In this document: piece by piece, positions 1-7,556 of the stretch | Numbering within the stretch: position 1 is the stretch's first letter | Layout: each line of letters starts with the position of its first letter | NCBI RefSeq assembly: GCF_004135645.1 | Contig: NZ_SDPW01000001.1 | Span: 434,001 to 498,000 of the forward strand | Reading direction: 5' to 3' | From: Senegalimassilia faecalis | GTDB lineage: Bacteria; Actinomycetota; Coriobacteriia; Coriobacteriales; Eggerthellaceae | Length of the DNA: 64,000 nt | Notes under the pieces: generated by a model | Seen by the model: only the letters and a program-made list of their open reading frames with translations | What the model was told of the DNA's origin: nothing | The model's database searches: none | Position numbers and translations under genes: made by a program

Positions 1-678
1 GAACCCACCGTCATTTATATGGAGCGGCCGCTCAAAGCAGCCAGCCACACCATCCATATCGAGGTGCCGCCCAACCCGTTTTGGGCATCCATCGGACTGT
101 CTGTTACACCACTCCCGCTTGGCTCCGGTGTACAATACGAGAGCCGGGTTTCGCTGGGATACTTGAACCAGAGTTTTCAAAACGCTGTCAGGGATGGTAT
201 CCGTTACGGGCTGGAGCAGGGCTTGTTCGGCTGGAACGTAACGGACTGTAAGATTTGCTTTGAATACGGGCTTTATTACAGTCCGGTCAGCACGCCGGCG
301 GACTTCCGCTCATTGGCCCCGATTGTATTGGAACAGGCATTGAAGGAATCAGGGACGCAACTGCTGGAACCTTATCTCTCCTTCACCCTCTATGCGCCCC
401 GGGAATATCTTTCCAGGGCTTATCATGATGCACCGAAATACTGTGCCACCATCGAAACGGTCCAGGTAAAAAAGGATGAAGTTGTCTTTACTGGCGAGAT
501 TCCCGCCCGCTGTATACAGGCATACCGTACTGATCTGGCCTTTTACACCAACGGGCAGAGCGTATGCCTTACAGAACTGAAAGGGTATCAGGCCGCTGTC
601 GGCAAGCCAGTCATCCAGCCCCGCCGTCCAAACAGCCGCCTGGACAAGGTGCGCCATATGTTTCAGAAGGTAATGTAA
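1..678 (+). CDS. tet(W): Ribosomal-protection tetracycline resistance protein, C-terminal part
   Basis: This is the C-terminal third of a Tet(M)/Tet(O)/Tet(W)-type GTPase that displaces tetracycline from the ribosome. The reading frame is open from base 1, so the start and the GTPase domain lie outside the window. Visible landmarks are [42 protein letters not shown] and the end [20 protein letters not shown], which correspond to the EF-G-like domains IV/V of the family. From memory the residues match Tet(W) better than Tet(M) or Tet(O). Only the family is certain, and a mosaic tet allele is possible. The stop codon is followed immediately by a recombinase remnant, so the gene sits at a rearranged junction. 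Confidence 0.9.
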   Translation, partial: EPTVIYMERPLKAASHTIHIEVPPNPFWASIGLSVTPLPLGSGVQYESRVSLGYLNQSFQNAVRDGIRYGLEQGLFGWNVTDCKICFEYGLYYSPVSTPADFRSLAPIVLEQALKESGTQLLEPYLSFTLYAPREYLSRAYHDAPKYCATIETVQVKKDEVVFTGEIPARCIQAYRTDLAFYTNGQSVCLTELKGYQAAVGKPVIQPRRPNSRLDKVRHMFQKVM

Positions 679-878
679 AGATACCTACCGTCAACGCCGA
701 GAAATTTATGGGCATTGTCCGCAAGCACCTTGCCTTTGAAGAACTGACCCCCACTCTCTTGCGGGAAATGATCGAGAAAATTGTGGTGCATGAGTGCAGC
801 TATGATGAGAACGGCACCCGCAGGCAGGACATTGAGATTTATTACAGCTTTGTCGGCAAGATTGACTTGCCCGAATAA
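678..878 (+). pseudogene. C-terminal remnant of a large serine recombinase (DUF4368-type tail)
   Basis: About 66 codons ending at the stop at 876-878 match the tail of TndX/TnpX-type large serine recombinases, with [17 protein letters not shown] and IEKIVVHECSYDENG visible. The resolvase catalytic domain and the zinc-ribbon DNA-binding region are absent. The frame runs backwards into tet(W) without a plausible start of its own. I read it as debris left when an element carrying or flanking tet(W) recombined. It is non-functional. Confidence 0.75.
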
Positions 879-886
879 CCGCCCGA

Positions 887-919
887 CCTATCCGACACAA
901 TGGCCAAGTGTCGGATAGG
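887..919. repeat. 12-bp perfect inverted repeat after the recombinase remnant
   Basis: CCTATCCGACAC (887-898) and GTGTCGGATAGG (908-919) are perfect complements around a 9-nt loop. A run of T begins 11 nt further on. It could be a weak terminator for tet(W) and the remnant, or an element end. Confidence 0.55.
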
Positions 920-939
920 AACGGCAAAATTTTTTGCAC

Positions 940-1494
940 TTCTATTGCTTCTTTATCACACATAAGCAAACGGACGTGTCGCGCAGCACCGTAGCCGTTC
1001 CGCGCAACGAAAAGCCTCACCGCCAGCGATCTCGTGCGCACATCGGCCGCAAGCGGCACGGGAGAGGCCGTCCCGATTAGGGTAGCGGCGCCGCGACTCG
1101 GAAACGCGCCTCCGTCCTCCACGCGACGTCCCGACGTAACCCTCGCGAGCGCCCCGGCAACCGCCGACGGGCCGCATCCCATGCCCGGAGGGTCTCGGCG
1201 CCCATGGCCGGTTCCATGCCGCACGCCTCCGCCCCTCCGACCCGAAACCCGCCCCGGCGCTCCTTGGACGCGCAGGGTCGCACGCCGGCAGGCGGCCCGC
1301 AAGGGCCGCGACACTTTTTCGGGTTCTTCGCCCCATGCGCTGCGCGCGCGAACAACGCGAAAAACTGACGTCGGGAGATTTCTACAACCACGTCCGACTT
1401 CGCTTCCTCCCTTGCCGGCACGCCCGCGCTGCATGCGACTCACGCGACGCAAGGCACGCCACAGGGGCGGGCCTCAGAGTCTAAGGAGCAAGAC
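940..1494 (+). other. Leader region without a supported gene
   Basis: Open frames exist on both strands but are arginine/proline-rich and mutually overlapping, as expected of GC-rich non-coding DNA. None has a convincing ribosome binding site or family resemblance. The stretch contains one clear intrinsic terminator (1292-1319) and ends in the yraN ribosome binding site AAGGAG. I see it as an untranslated leader or spacer at the edge of the conjugative element. Confidence 0.5.
1292..1319 (+). terminator. Intrinsic terminator upstream of yraN
   Basis: GCGGCCC (1292-1298), loop GCAA and GGGCCGC (1303-1309) are followed by GACAC and TTTTT. It would stop readthrough from the tet side about 175 bases before yraN, or act as an attenuator if transcription starts upstream. 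Confidence 0.7.
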
Positions 1495-1857
1495 ATGAAC
1501 GACATGAAGGAAAAGGCGATGGGCGTGGTCAAGGCCTTCCTCGAGCGCAAGGGCTACGAGATCGTCGACGAGGCCTGGCAGGGGCCCGAGGGTATCGGCG
1601 GGATCGACCTCGTGGCGGTGGACGAGGACGGGACCCTGGTGTTCGTCGACGCCACGGCCCGGATCGGGACGGACGGCTTCCCCGAGGCCCACAGGGCGCG
1701 CGGGCTGCGCGAGGCGCTGGCGGCGACGTGGCTCGCCGGCAACGGCGACGACTACGCCGACACCCCGGTCCGCTTCGACGAGGTGGCGATGATGGTCGTC
1801 AAGGAGAACCGCGCGCTCCTGCGCCACCACGTCAACGCTTGGGGTTCATGTGTCTAA
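1495..1857 (+). CDS. YraN/UPF0102-family endonuclease-like protein, 3' end replaced by a transposon
   Basis: The N-terminal half carries the family pattern: a helix, KGYEIVDEAWQ, then GGIDLVAVDEDGTLVFVDA. These are the D and E/D-x-K-like positions of the Holliday-junction-resolvase-related nuclease fold, here with D in place of the usual E-x-K. The start at 1495 has AAGGAG 9 bases upstream. The frame is native up to the codons HHVN (ending 1836). The last residues AWGSCV come from the inserted element. The severed native tail (CFGEMEPLS, stop at 6585-6587) lies 4.7 kb away after the same 9-bp core. Small YraN-like genes are often carried by ICEs; the cellular role here is unknown. Confidence 0.7.
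   Translation: MNDMKEKAMGVVKAFLERKGYEIVDEAWQGPEGIGGIDLVAVDEDGTLVFVDATARIGTDGFPEAHRARGLREALAATWLAGNGDDYADTPVRFDEVAMMVVKENRALLRHHVNAWGSCV
1828..1836 (+). repeat. Left junction core (CACGTCAAC) of the recombinase-trio element
   Basis: CACGTCAAC at the end of intact yraN coding sequence is repeated exactly at 6549-6557. The spacing (4721 bp) and the reading-frame continuity across the two copies identify this as the crossover core of a tyrosine-recombinase element. Confidence 0.75.
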
Positions 1858-1880
1858 GACGTTTGCCATTTGCGCAAACA

Positions 1881-1910
1881 CGTGCTGGACGCTCGAAAGC
1901 GTCCAGCACG
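1881..1910 (-). terminator. Hairpin ending the transposase operon
   Basis: A perfect 13-bp stem (CGTGCTGGACGCT, loop CGAA, AGCGTCCAGCACG) sits 8 bases beyond the stop of the tnpC-like gene. The following T run is short, so termination strength is uncertain. Confidence 0.65.
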
Positions 1911-1917
1911 TGCCGCC

Positions 1918-2346
1918 CTAGCGCATTGTGACCACATTCGGGGCCTGTGGAGTCGACCTCGATTTCGCAACTCGCTTGAGTTCCTCGTTCTCCATCCTGA
2001 GAAGCTCCATCTCGGCCAGCTGGGCCACGAGCATCAGCTTCTGCTCCTCCAGCTCTCTGACTCTGTCCGCGAGCTCGGTCAGCCGCCGTGAGCCGTCTCC
2101 TCGGGATTTCTTTGATGCTCGGTCGGGGACGGCTTCGAGTGCCTGAAGACTCTGGATACGCACCTTGACATAATCATTGCCGTACAAAGACGACCTGCTC
2201 AGGCCCGACTCCCTGGCAACGGCGGCGAAGGTTATCCTCTCGCCTCGGCCTTTGAGGGTCTCTATGGCGGCTTCGGCTCTGGTCCTGGTCTCTTCGGCCC
2301 TCGATGCGGCGTGCGCCCTGATGCCCTCGGTGTTCCTATTGTTCAT
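1918..2346 (-). CDS. tnpC: TnpC-like DUF6262 transposition accessory protein
   Basis: This is the last gene of the recombinase operon. The first ATG giving a compact protein is at 2346 (MNNRNTEGIRAHAASRAEET), overlapping the end of the preceding recombinase by 11 bases. The N-terminal half has a helix-turn-helix-like stretch (ITFAAVARESGLSRSSLY). The C-terminal half is a predicted coiled coil (LTELADRVRELEEQKLMLVA). Both are typical of DUF6262 proteins found beside Tn554-type recombinases, where TnpC helps set insertion orientation and efficiency. At 142 residues it is close to the Tn554 TnpC length. Confidence 0.8.
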   Translation of the reverse strand: MNNRNTEGIRAHAASRAEETRTRAEAAIETLKGRGERITFAAVARESGLSRSSLYGNDYVKVRIQSLQALEAVPDRASKKSRGDGSRRLTELADRVRELEEQKLMLVAQLAEMELLRMENEELKRVAKSRSTPQAPNVVTMR

Positions 2347-3835
2347 TGACCTGCTCCTCCAAATCTCTGACGAGGGGCTCAAGATGAGCGCGCTTCGCGT
2401 ACTGGCGTTGCCATTCGCGCTCCCGCCCCAGCGCCTTCAGGCGAGACATCTCCTCTTCGATGAGGTCGAGCTCTCGCTTGAGGACGGGGTAGAAGCGCTT
2501 CTCGGTCACGTAGTTCGGGCAATTGTAGAAGAAGCAGCTCTCACCCTTCGAGCAGGGGCCGCGGCGCAGGTCGTATAGGCAGACGCCCGTCGGCAGAGGG
2601 TTGAAGCTCATGGAGTCCGCAAGGGAGGCAATGACGTCCTCGACGCTCTCCTCGGCCCTGGCCTTGAGCTCTTTGGCCACCGCGGCCCTTATCTGCCTCG
2701 CCCGCTTGCCCGCAATCGTGGAGTCGGGCGACAGTATCGCTTTGCCCCATGCGCTGCGCAGGTCCTCTCGGCTGAGCTGAAGGTAGTGCGCCGTCATGTC
2801 TATGGAGACGTGGGCGTAGTGTTCCATGATGAACGCCAGAGGGATGCCCTGCATGACCAGCGACCGCACGAACGTGGTCCTGAACATGTGGGGGTGTATG
2901 GCGGGCTTGCCGCCGGCATCGGTTATCGACCAGCGCAGGCAGAAGCGCTTCAACCTGTTCGCGACGTCGGACGCCGTCATTCTCTTTACCTTGCCCCTGA
3001 CGGGCCGCACGAACAGCGGGCCCTCGGAAGCGGGATTTCGCTTCTCGAGCTCCCTCACCGCGTCGACGACAAGGCTGTTGACCAGTATCCTGTGCGGGGT
3101 TGGGCCCTGCTTGACGGTCTTTGAGATCAACACCTCCATGGTGTGCATGCCGGCGGGCGCCTGCTCTATGCAGCCCCTCTCTATCGTGACGACCTCGCTG
3201 GCTCTTAGCCCTGTCTGGCTGAGGATGATTATCAAGGATTTGCTTATCGTGTCTTCCTCCATGAGGGCGCACTCGAGAACGCGCTCCATGGTGTCGTCCG
3301 GTATCACCTTGGTCTTCTTGTGGGGCGGGTCCCCCTTTGGCCACTCGGGCCGGGCCTTTACTGCGGCCATGTTGACGCTTTCGGGAACGTCCCAGCCCCG
3401 CAACTGGCCGATTCTTATGATCTCGTCTGCCACTTGGAGAACGTGAACCTGGGTGGCTGGCTCGATTCCGCAGGAGGAAAGCCAGAGGGGCAGGCCAAGT
3501 ATGTCGTGCTCGTCGAGGTCCGATAGCCTGTCCGCACCCATCACGGTGCAGTATCCGAAGAGCCTCAAGATGTTGCTCCTCATCGACGTCACGGTTGATG
3601 CCTTGACGCGTCCGAGCTTCCAGTAGGCGTAGTGCCGCCATACTTCCCGGAGCCCGGGCTCGGCAACGGCGGTGAAGTCTATCTTCCTGCGATGGCCTTG
3701 GACCCAGTCGGGCGTAAGGTCCGTCAGGTCCCATACGTCGTCGCGGAACCGAGATCTCCCGACCTCCGGGTTCCACTCGGTCTCGGCTCGCTCGTTCTTC
3801 TGCGCCGGCAGGATGTCAATTGCGATGGCCTCCAT
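2336..3835 (-). CDS. Tyrosine recombinase (third of trio, TnpB-like)
   Basis: A 499-residue phage-integrase-family recombinase. An N-terminal SAM-like DNA-binding region (about residues 70-180) precedes the catalytic domain. Catalytic-type residues are the Arg in TGLRASEV, His and Arg in HPHMFRTTF, His in EHYAHVSIDMT and the nucleophile Tyr in AHYLQL. The C-terminus is Cys-rich (GVCLYDLRRGPCSKGESC, then NCPNY), as in Tn554 TnpB-type proteins, suggesting a zinc-binding tail. Its start directly abuts the previous stop, consistent with coupled translation. It is expected to act with the other two recombinases in strand exchange at the CACGTCAAC core. Confidence 0.88.
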   Translation of the reverse strand: MEAIAIDILPAQKNERAETEWNPEVGRSRFRDDVWDLTDLTPDWVQGHRRKIDFTAVAEPGLREVWRHYAYWKLGRVKASTVTSMRSNILRLFGYCTVMGADRLSDLDEHDILGLPLWLSSCGIEPATQVHVLQVADEIIRIGQLRGWDVPESVNMAAVKARPEWPKGDPPHKKTKVIPDDTMERVLECALMEEDTISKSLIIILSQTGLRASEVVTIERGCIEQAPAGMHTMEVLISKTVKQGPTPHRILVNSLVVDAVRELEKRNPASEGPLFVRPVRGKVKRMTASDVANRLKRFCLRWSITDAGGKPAIHPHMFRTTFVRSLVMQGIPLAFIMEHYAHVSIDMTAHYLQLSREDLRSAWGKAILSPDSTIAGKRARQIRAAVAKELKARAEESVEDVIASLADSMSFNPLPTGVCLYDLRRGPCSKGESCFFYNCPNYVTEKRFYPVLKRELDLIEEEMSRLKALGREREWQRQYAKRAHLEPLVRDLEEQVNEQ

Positions 3836-5260
3836 CTACATCGCCTCCAGTTGCCTTATCAGGGCCTCTAGCAGATCGGCTGTCGCCTGGAGGTGCTGGC
3901 GGTAGTGCTCGCCGTAGGCGGCGCCCGCTTCCATGTCGGCCCTGATGCCGGCCAACCGCTCCCTGTGGGCATCCAGAAACTCCGGCGTGGTAACGAACCT
4001 CGCGCAGGTCAGGCATCGGCCTGACTGCATGAGCCTGCTGCAGACCTCGCCGTCGCTAAACGGCTTCGCGCAGTACCCATCCGAGAGGAGGGCCTTCGTG
4101 TCGCCGTTCTCGGCGAGCCACGCACGCTCATCCGCCGTCAGGGCATCGGTCTGCCTCGCGCCCACCGGCCGCAGCTCGGAGAAGGCCTTCGCCATGGCGG
4201 GGTCCTTCACTTTGGCGTAGTAGCCCTTGGTGGTGGAGGCGAAGGCGTGGCCCATAACCTCCTTCACGACGACTAGGTCGACACCCTTGGAAACCATGTC
4301 GGTGGCGAGCGTGCGTCTGAAGGAGTGAACGGTGAGGCTGGCGATGCTGCCGTCTTGCTCCCTGATCTCGTGCCTCTCCGCGAACTTCTTGAGCCAGGCC
4401 CGCATGAGATGGGACCGTATGCGCTTGCATGCGTACGAGCGGTGGGGGTCCTTGAAGACCATCAGGAAGCCACGGTCCTTCTCCGGCATCTCCCTGCGGG
4501 CCTCCTCGGTCAGCTCGGCGATCCGGGAGACGGCTGCGACGCACTGCGGGGACGCCGGGATCGGCTTCCTCTGAACGCCGTTCTTGAGGTCGAACCACTC
4601 GATCATGTGCCCGTTGACGGGGTGCTTGCTCACGCAGTCTACCCTGAGATTCTCGAGCTCGCTGGCGCGCATGCCTGTGCTCTCGAGGATGAGTATGGCG
4701 TTGCGCAAGATCTCGTTCTTCTCGTTCGGAAGGGCTGTGTTGACTTGGGCGACCACGTCGTCGGACAGGTAATCGATGTCGCGGGTCTGGTTGATGCCGA
4801 GGAACTCGCAGCCCTCGTACAGGGCCGTCTGCGCGATGCTCTCGGGCCTGTTCACCTGGAGCCAGCAGACGATGCTCCTGATGTCCTTGAATATGCTGTA
4901 TTGGCTCCTGTAGCCCAGGGGCCTGCCCTCCCTGTAGGAAATCGCGGACGCAAGGTAGGAGCGGAAGCCATCCATTAGCTGGGGGGTTAGGTCGCGCAGG
5001 TCGTCGACGCCGCTCGACTTCAGGTAGTCTGCGAAGTAGCGGGCGTTCCTGCAGTGAGTGGCTACGCTTCTCGCGCTCACGGTCCTGGCCGTGTAGCACG
5101 TCCATGCATAGTCTCCGACGGCGCGCCTGACCTGGTCGGGCAGCTGGTCAAGGGTGAACCCGAACCTCTTGCCGCAGGACGCGGATTCCGGCCTCGTCTC
5201 GACGAGAACCCATTGGCCGCTCCTCGGCCTGGTCCTCGAGGGGGTCAGCTCTGCGGGCAT
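3836..5260 (-). CDS. Tyrosine recombinase (second of trio, TnpB-like)
   Basis: The start ATG at 5258-5260 overlaps the preceding recombinase by 16 bases. The upstream extension of the open frame is only a shadow of that gene. The 474-residue product carries Arg in STGMRASELENL, His/Arg in VHSFRRTLATD, His in VMGHAFASTTKGYYAKV and the Tyr nucleophile in the same block. A Cys-rich tail (YCAKPFSDGEVC, then GRCLTCARF) again suggests a zinc site. It is clearly related to but distinct from the downstream recombinase, as expected for a trio in which each protein has its own role. Confidence 0.88.
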   Translation of the reverse strand: MPAELTPSRTRPRSGQWVLVETRPESASCGKRFGFTLDQLPDQVRRAVGDYAWTCYTARTVSARSVATHCRNARYFADYLKSSGVDDLRDLTPQLMDGFRSYLASAISYREGRPLGYRSQYSIFKDIRSIVCWLQVNRPESIAQTALYEGCEFLGINQTRDIDYLSDDVVAQVNTALPNEKNEILRNAILILESTGMRASELENLRVDCVSKHPVNGHMIEWFDLKNGVQRKPIPASPQCVAAVSRIAELTEEARREMPEKDRGFLMVFKDPHRSYACKRIRSHLMRAWLKKFAERHEIREQDGSIASLTVHSFRRTLATDMVSKGVDLVVVKEVMGHAFASTTKGYYAKVKDPAMAKAFSELRPVGARQTDALTADERAWLAENGDTKALLSDGYCAKPFSDGEVCSRLMQSGRCLTCARFVTTPEFLDAHRERLAGIRADMEAGAAYGEHYRQHLQATADLLEALIRQLEAM

Positions 5261-6324
5261 GACATCACGCTCCTCTCCCAGTAGGATTCCAACGCCTCGC
5301 AGGCGCGCTTGCTGGAGAGGTGGGTGTAGCGATCGGTGGTGGACGCGTGGGCATGCCCCAAGAGGAGCTGCCTCACCGCGACGTCGACGCCCGCCTCGGC
5401 TAGGTTCGTGTTGAACGTGTGCCTCAGATCGTGGAAGCCGAACGATATGCCCGTCTTCTCGCGTATGCGGGTCAGGGAGTCGTAGGCGGCGTTGTAGGTA
5501 AGCTTGCGCCCGCGCCACGGCCCGTGGTCGGCCACGAACAGGAAGTCGTGGTCGGTAGCGATGTCGGCTCTCCCGCCGATTATGTAGGCGTCGATGAGCT
5601 CCAGGCACCTGAGCGGGACGTACAGGTCGCGCCGCTTCCCCTTTGACTTGATGTTTTCTACGACGGAGACGGGGGCGAACTGGTCGGGAATGGGTATGGA
5701 GCCGATCTGGAGGTCGAGGGCCTCCTGGATCCTGGCGCCGGTCATGTACAGCAGCGAGAGCAGGAGCTTGTCGCGTTCGCTATTGGCGGCGTCCAGTATG
5801 GTGGACATCTCCTCGTCGGTGACGATGCGGACGCGCCTGGGGCTCTCTTTGACCTTGAAGACGCCCTGGACGGTCCTGCTGTCTCTGCGAGCGTGGTGGA
5901 GCATGCCCTTGTGCATGCCGGGCGGCATAGCCACCGCCTGGGAGAGAACGGGGTTGAGTTCGACGGCCCCCAGTAGCTCGCACCAGCCGTAGAAGCCCTT
6001 GAGCGTGCTGAGCATCCTGTTGATGGTCGACCCGCAGCGCACGCTCTCCAGGTAGAGGACGAGGGCGTCGGGGTCATTTGACTGCAAATAGGCCTTGTAC
6101 TCGTTGATGGTGGAGGGCGTGGCCTCGTCGTAGGCGTAGCCCTTCTGGGAAAGGAAGACCCAGTAGGTTTTGAGGTCCTGGGCGTAGGACGCGAGAGTGC
6201 TGGGGGCCCGGTTCTTCAGCCTCAGGAACTCGAGGTACCTGAAGACGGGCCGCACGGGGGCCATGCGGTCGTCCAAGAGGATGACGCGCGGGCTTCCGTG
6301 CACGGCGACTGTGTGCAGCTCCAT
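5245..6324 (-). CDS. tnpA: Tyrosine recombinase (first of trio, TnpA-like)
   Basis: This is the promoter-proximal recombinase. The ATG at 6322-6324 has an excellent site (AGGAAGGAG, 5 bases away), so the longer open frame upstream is rejected. At 359 residues it matches Tn554 TnpA (about 360). The core-binding domain includes APSTLASYAQDLKTYWVFL. The catalytic domain shows Arg in MTGARIQEALDL, His/Arg in FHDLRHTFNTNL, and GHAHASTTDRYTHL with the Tyr nucleophile. It starts the operon of trio plus tnpC. Confidence 0.9.
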   Translation of the reverse strand: MELHTVAVHGSPRVILLDDRMAPVRPVFRYLEFLRLKNRAPSTLASYAQDLKTYWVFLSQKGYAYDEATPSTINEYKAYLQSNDPDALVLYLESVRCGSTINRMLSTLKGFYGWCELLGAVELNPVLSQAVAMPPGMHKGMLHHARRDSRTVQGVFKVKESPRRVRIVTDEEMSTILDAANSERDKLLLSLLYMTGARIQEALDLQIGSIPIPDQFAPVSVVENIKSKGKRRDLYVPLRCLELIDAYIIGGRADIATDHDFLFVADHGPWRGRKLTYNAAYDSLTRIREKTGISFGFHDLRHTFNTNLAEAGVDVAVRQLLLGHAHASTTDRYTHLSSKRACEALESYWERSVMSCPQS

Positions 6325-6524
6325 GTTGCTCCTTCCTGTCGTACGGGTGTCTTCGACGCTGGCCCGTCCGTTTGCCCAGGTTGGAGCTGGGGTGACCGCG
6401 GCCTTGCGCCTCGGACACAATCTAGAAGATAAGAGCGGGAGCCGCCGCTCGAAGGTATTAATAAAAACACGTTTGAAACATGCCCTGAGCTGGGCATATG
6501 AATCAGAAAGACAAGGTGAACGTC

Positions 6525-6587
6525 ATGAACAAAACAACCTACAGATATCACGTCAACTGCTTCGGCGAGATGGAGCCGCTCTCCTAG
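6525..6587 (+). CDS. 20-codon junction ORF carrying the severed yraN tail
   Basis: ATG at 6525 follows AAGGTG. The first eight codons are transposon DNA; after the 9-bp core the frame reads CFGEMEPLS and stops. The tail is the native end of yraN. The transposon thus supplies a start and possible ribosome binding site in frame with the cut-off host codons. Whether the peptide is made or matters is unknown. Confidence 0.45.
   Translation: MNKTTYRYHVNCFGEMEPLS
6549..6557 (+). repeat. Right junction core (CACGTCAAC)
   Basis: An exact copy of 1828-1836. The sequence to its right continues the yraN frame, so the 4.7 kb between the copies is the insertion. Confidence 0.75.
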
Positions 6588-6595
6588 GCGGCGCG

Positions 6596-6624
6596 CCCGG
6601 CCCCGGGCTCCCGGGGCCGGGTTT
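6596..6624 (+). terminator. GC-rich terminator after yraN tail
   Basis: CCCGGCCCCGGG (6596-6607) and CCCGGGGCCGGG (6610-6621) are perfectly complementary and followed by TTT. It begins nine bases after the native yraN stop, so it is probably the original yraN terminator. Confidence 0.65.
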
Positions 6625-6642
6625 CCCCGAAACTCGGCCCCT

Positions 6643-6721
6643 GTACCACGAAAGCGTACATATCCGTACGTTTTCGTGGTACACTCCGCTTGTCGGACAA
6701 ATCCGTACGATTTTGTCCCGA
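6643..6721. promoter_or_regulatory. Two nested palindromes upstream of parA (operator or centromere candidate)
   Basis: Palindrome 1 (6643-6682) has arms GTACCACGAAA and TTTCGTGGTAC, with CGTAC/GTACG repeated inside. Palindrome 2 (about 6691-6721) has arms GTCGGACAAAT and ATTTTGTCCCGAC around CCGTACG. Both share the core TCCGTACG and lie 71-149 bases before the parA start. Such arrays upstream of parAB usually bind ParB, ParA or a repressor. The second palindrome contains TTTGTCC/GGACAAA half-sites resembling the 15-bp palindrome found in the transfer genes. Confidence 0.5.
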
Positions 6722-6791
6722 CGCTCCGAGACTCGGGGCGCGCCGGACCGGATGCGGCGAGGCGCGCCCCACGCTAGAGAGGACGCGACCC

Positions 6792-7556
6792 ATGCGCACG
6801 ATAGCCATTTCCAACTACAAGGGCGGCGTCGGCAAGACGACGACCGCCGTGAACCTGGCGGCCATCTTCGCCGCCCGGGGCCTTCGGACCCTGCTCGTCG
6901 ACCTCGACCCGCAGGCGTCGGCCACCGACTTCTTCGGCCTCTACGACCGGGCCGCCTCCGAGCGGCGCACATCGGTCGAGCTGCTCTACGGCGGCGCGCC
7001 CGTGGAGGAGATCGCCTACGCCGCCGGGGAGAACCTCGACGTGGTGGCCTCGACCATCGACCTCGTCGACCAGAACGAGATGCTCCTGCGCGAGCAGCGC
7101 CTCAAGTTCGCGCTCGACGACGCCTCGGGCTCCTACGACGTCTGCCTCATCGACTGCAGCCCCGTGATGCGCAGGCTCGCCTTCAACGCCTACCTCGCCG
7201 CCGCGGAGGGCGGCATGGTCGTCATCCCCGTGAAGCTCGACTCCACCGTGATGCGCGGCACGGCGCTCACCGTGGAGGCGACGCGCTCAATCGCGGACGC
7301 CCTGCGCATGCCCACGCCCAGATGGAAGATACTGCGCACCTGCGTGCCCGGCCGCATGACCAACGCCGAGACCACGGGCGCGGCCGTGCTCGACGGGTTC
7401 TTCCCAGACGAGCAGTTCGAGACGGTCATACACGCGAGCAGCAAGGTCTGCGAGGGCAGCTGGCAGTGGAAGCCGGTGGCCGCCTTCGAGCCGGGGAGCC
7501 GCCCCGCGCGCGACTACGAGGCCCTCGCCGACGAGGTGTACCGTGAGCTCGCCTAG
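6792..7556 (+). CDS. parA: ParA-family partition ATPase
   Basis: A 254-residue ATPase of the ParA/Soj family for segregation or maintenance of the extrachromosomal ICE form. The deviant Walker A motif YKGGVGKTTTAVNLA is at residues 8-22, LLVDLDPQASATDFF follows, and CLIDCSPVMRRLAF is the Walker B region. The start at 6792 is chosen because the motif begins seven residues in and GAGAGG precedes it; the longer frame to 6690 runs through the palindromes. The 3' end overlaps parB by 14 bases, so the two are translationally coupled. Confidence 0.9.
   Translation: MRTIAISNYKGGVGKTTTAVNLAAIFAARGLRTLLVDLDPQASATDFFGLYDRAASERRTSVELLYGGAPVEEIAYAAGENLDVVASTIDLVDQNEMLLREQRLKFALDDASGSYDVCLIDCSPVMRRLAFNAYLAAAEGGMVVIPVKLDSTVMRGTALTVEATRSIADALRMPTPRWKILRTCVPGRMTNAETTGAAVLDGFFPDEQFETVIHASSKVCEGSWQWKPVAAFEPGSRPARDYEALADEVYRELA

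Larger units (their letters stand above)
1837..6557 (-). mobile_element. Tn554-like / recombinase-in-trio transposon inserted at the 3' end of yraN
   Basis: The element contains three consecutive, overlapping tyrosine recombinase genes and a DUF6262 (TnpC-like) gene, all on the minus strand. It is bounded by 9-bp direct repeats CACGTCAAC. Joining the sequence left of the first copy to that right of the second restores a continuous yraN frame ending HHVNCFGEMEPLS. No passenger gene is evident; the spare DNA is a 224-base right end. Tn554 uses two tyrosine recombinases plus TnpC and inserts site-specifically, while RIT elements have three recombinases. This element combines both layouts. Confidence 0.8.

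Noticed and set aside
706-1498. Several long open frames on both strands in 706-1498
   Set aside because: Arg/Pro-rich, mutually overlapping, no ribosome binding sites or family resemblance; typical of GC-rich non-coding DNA.
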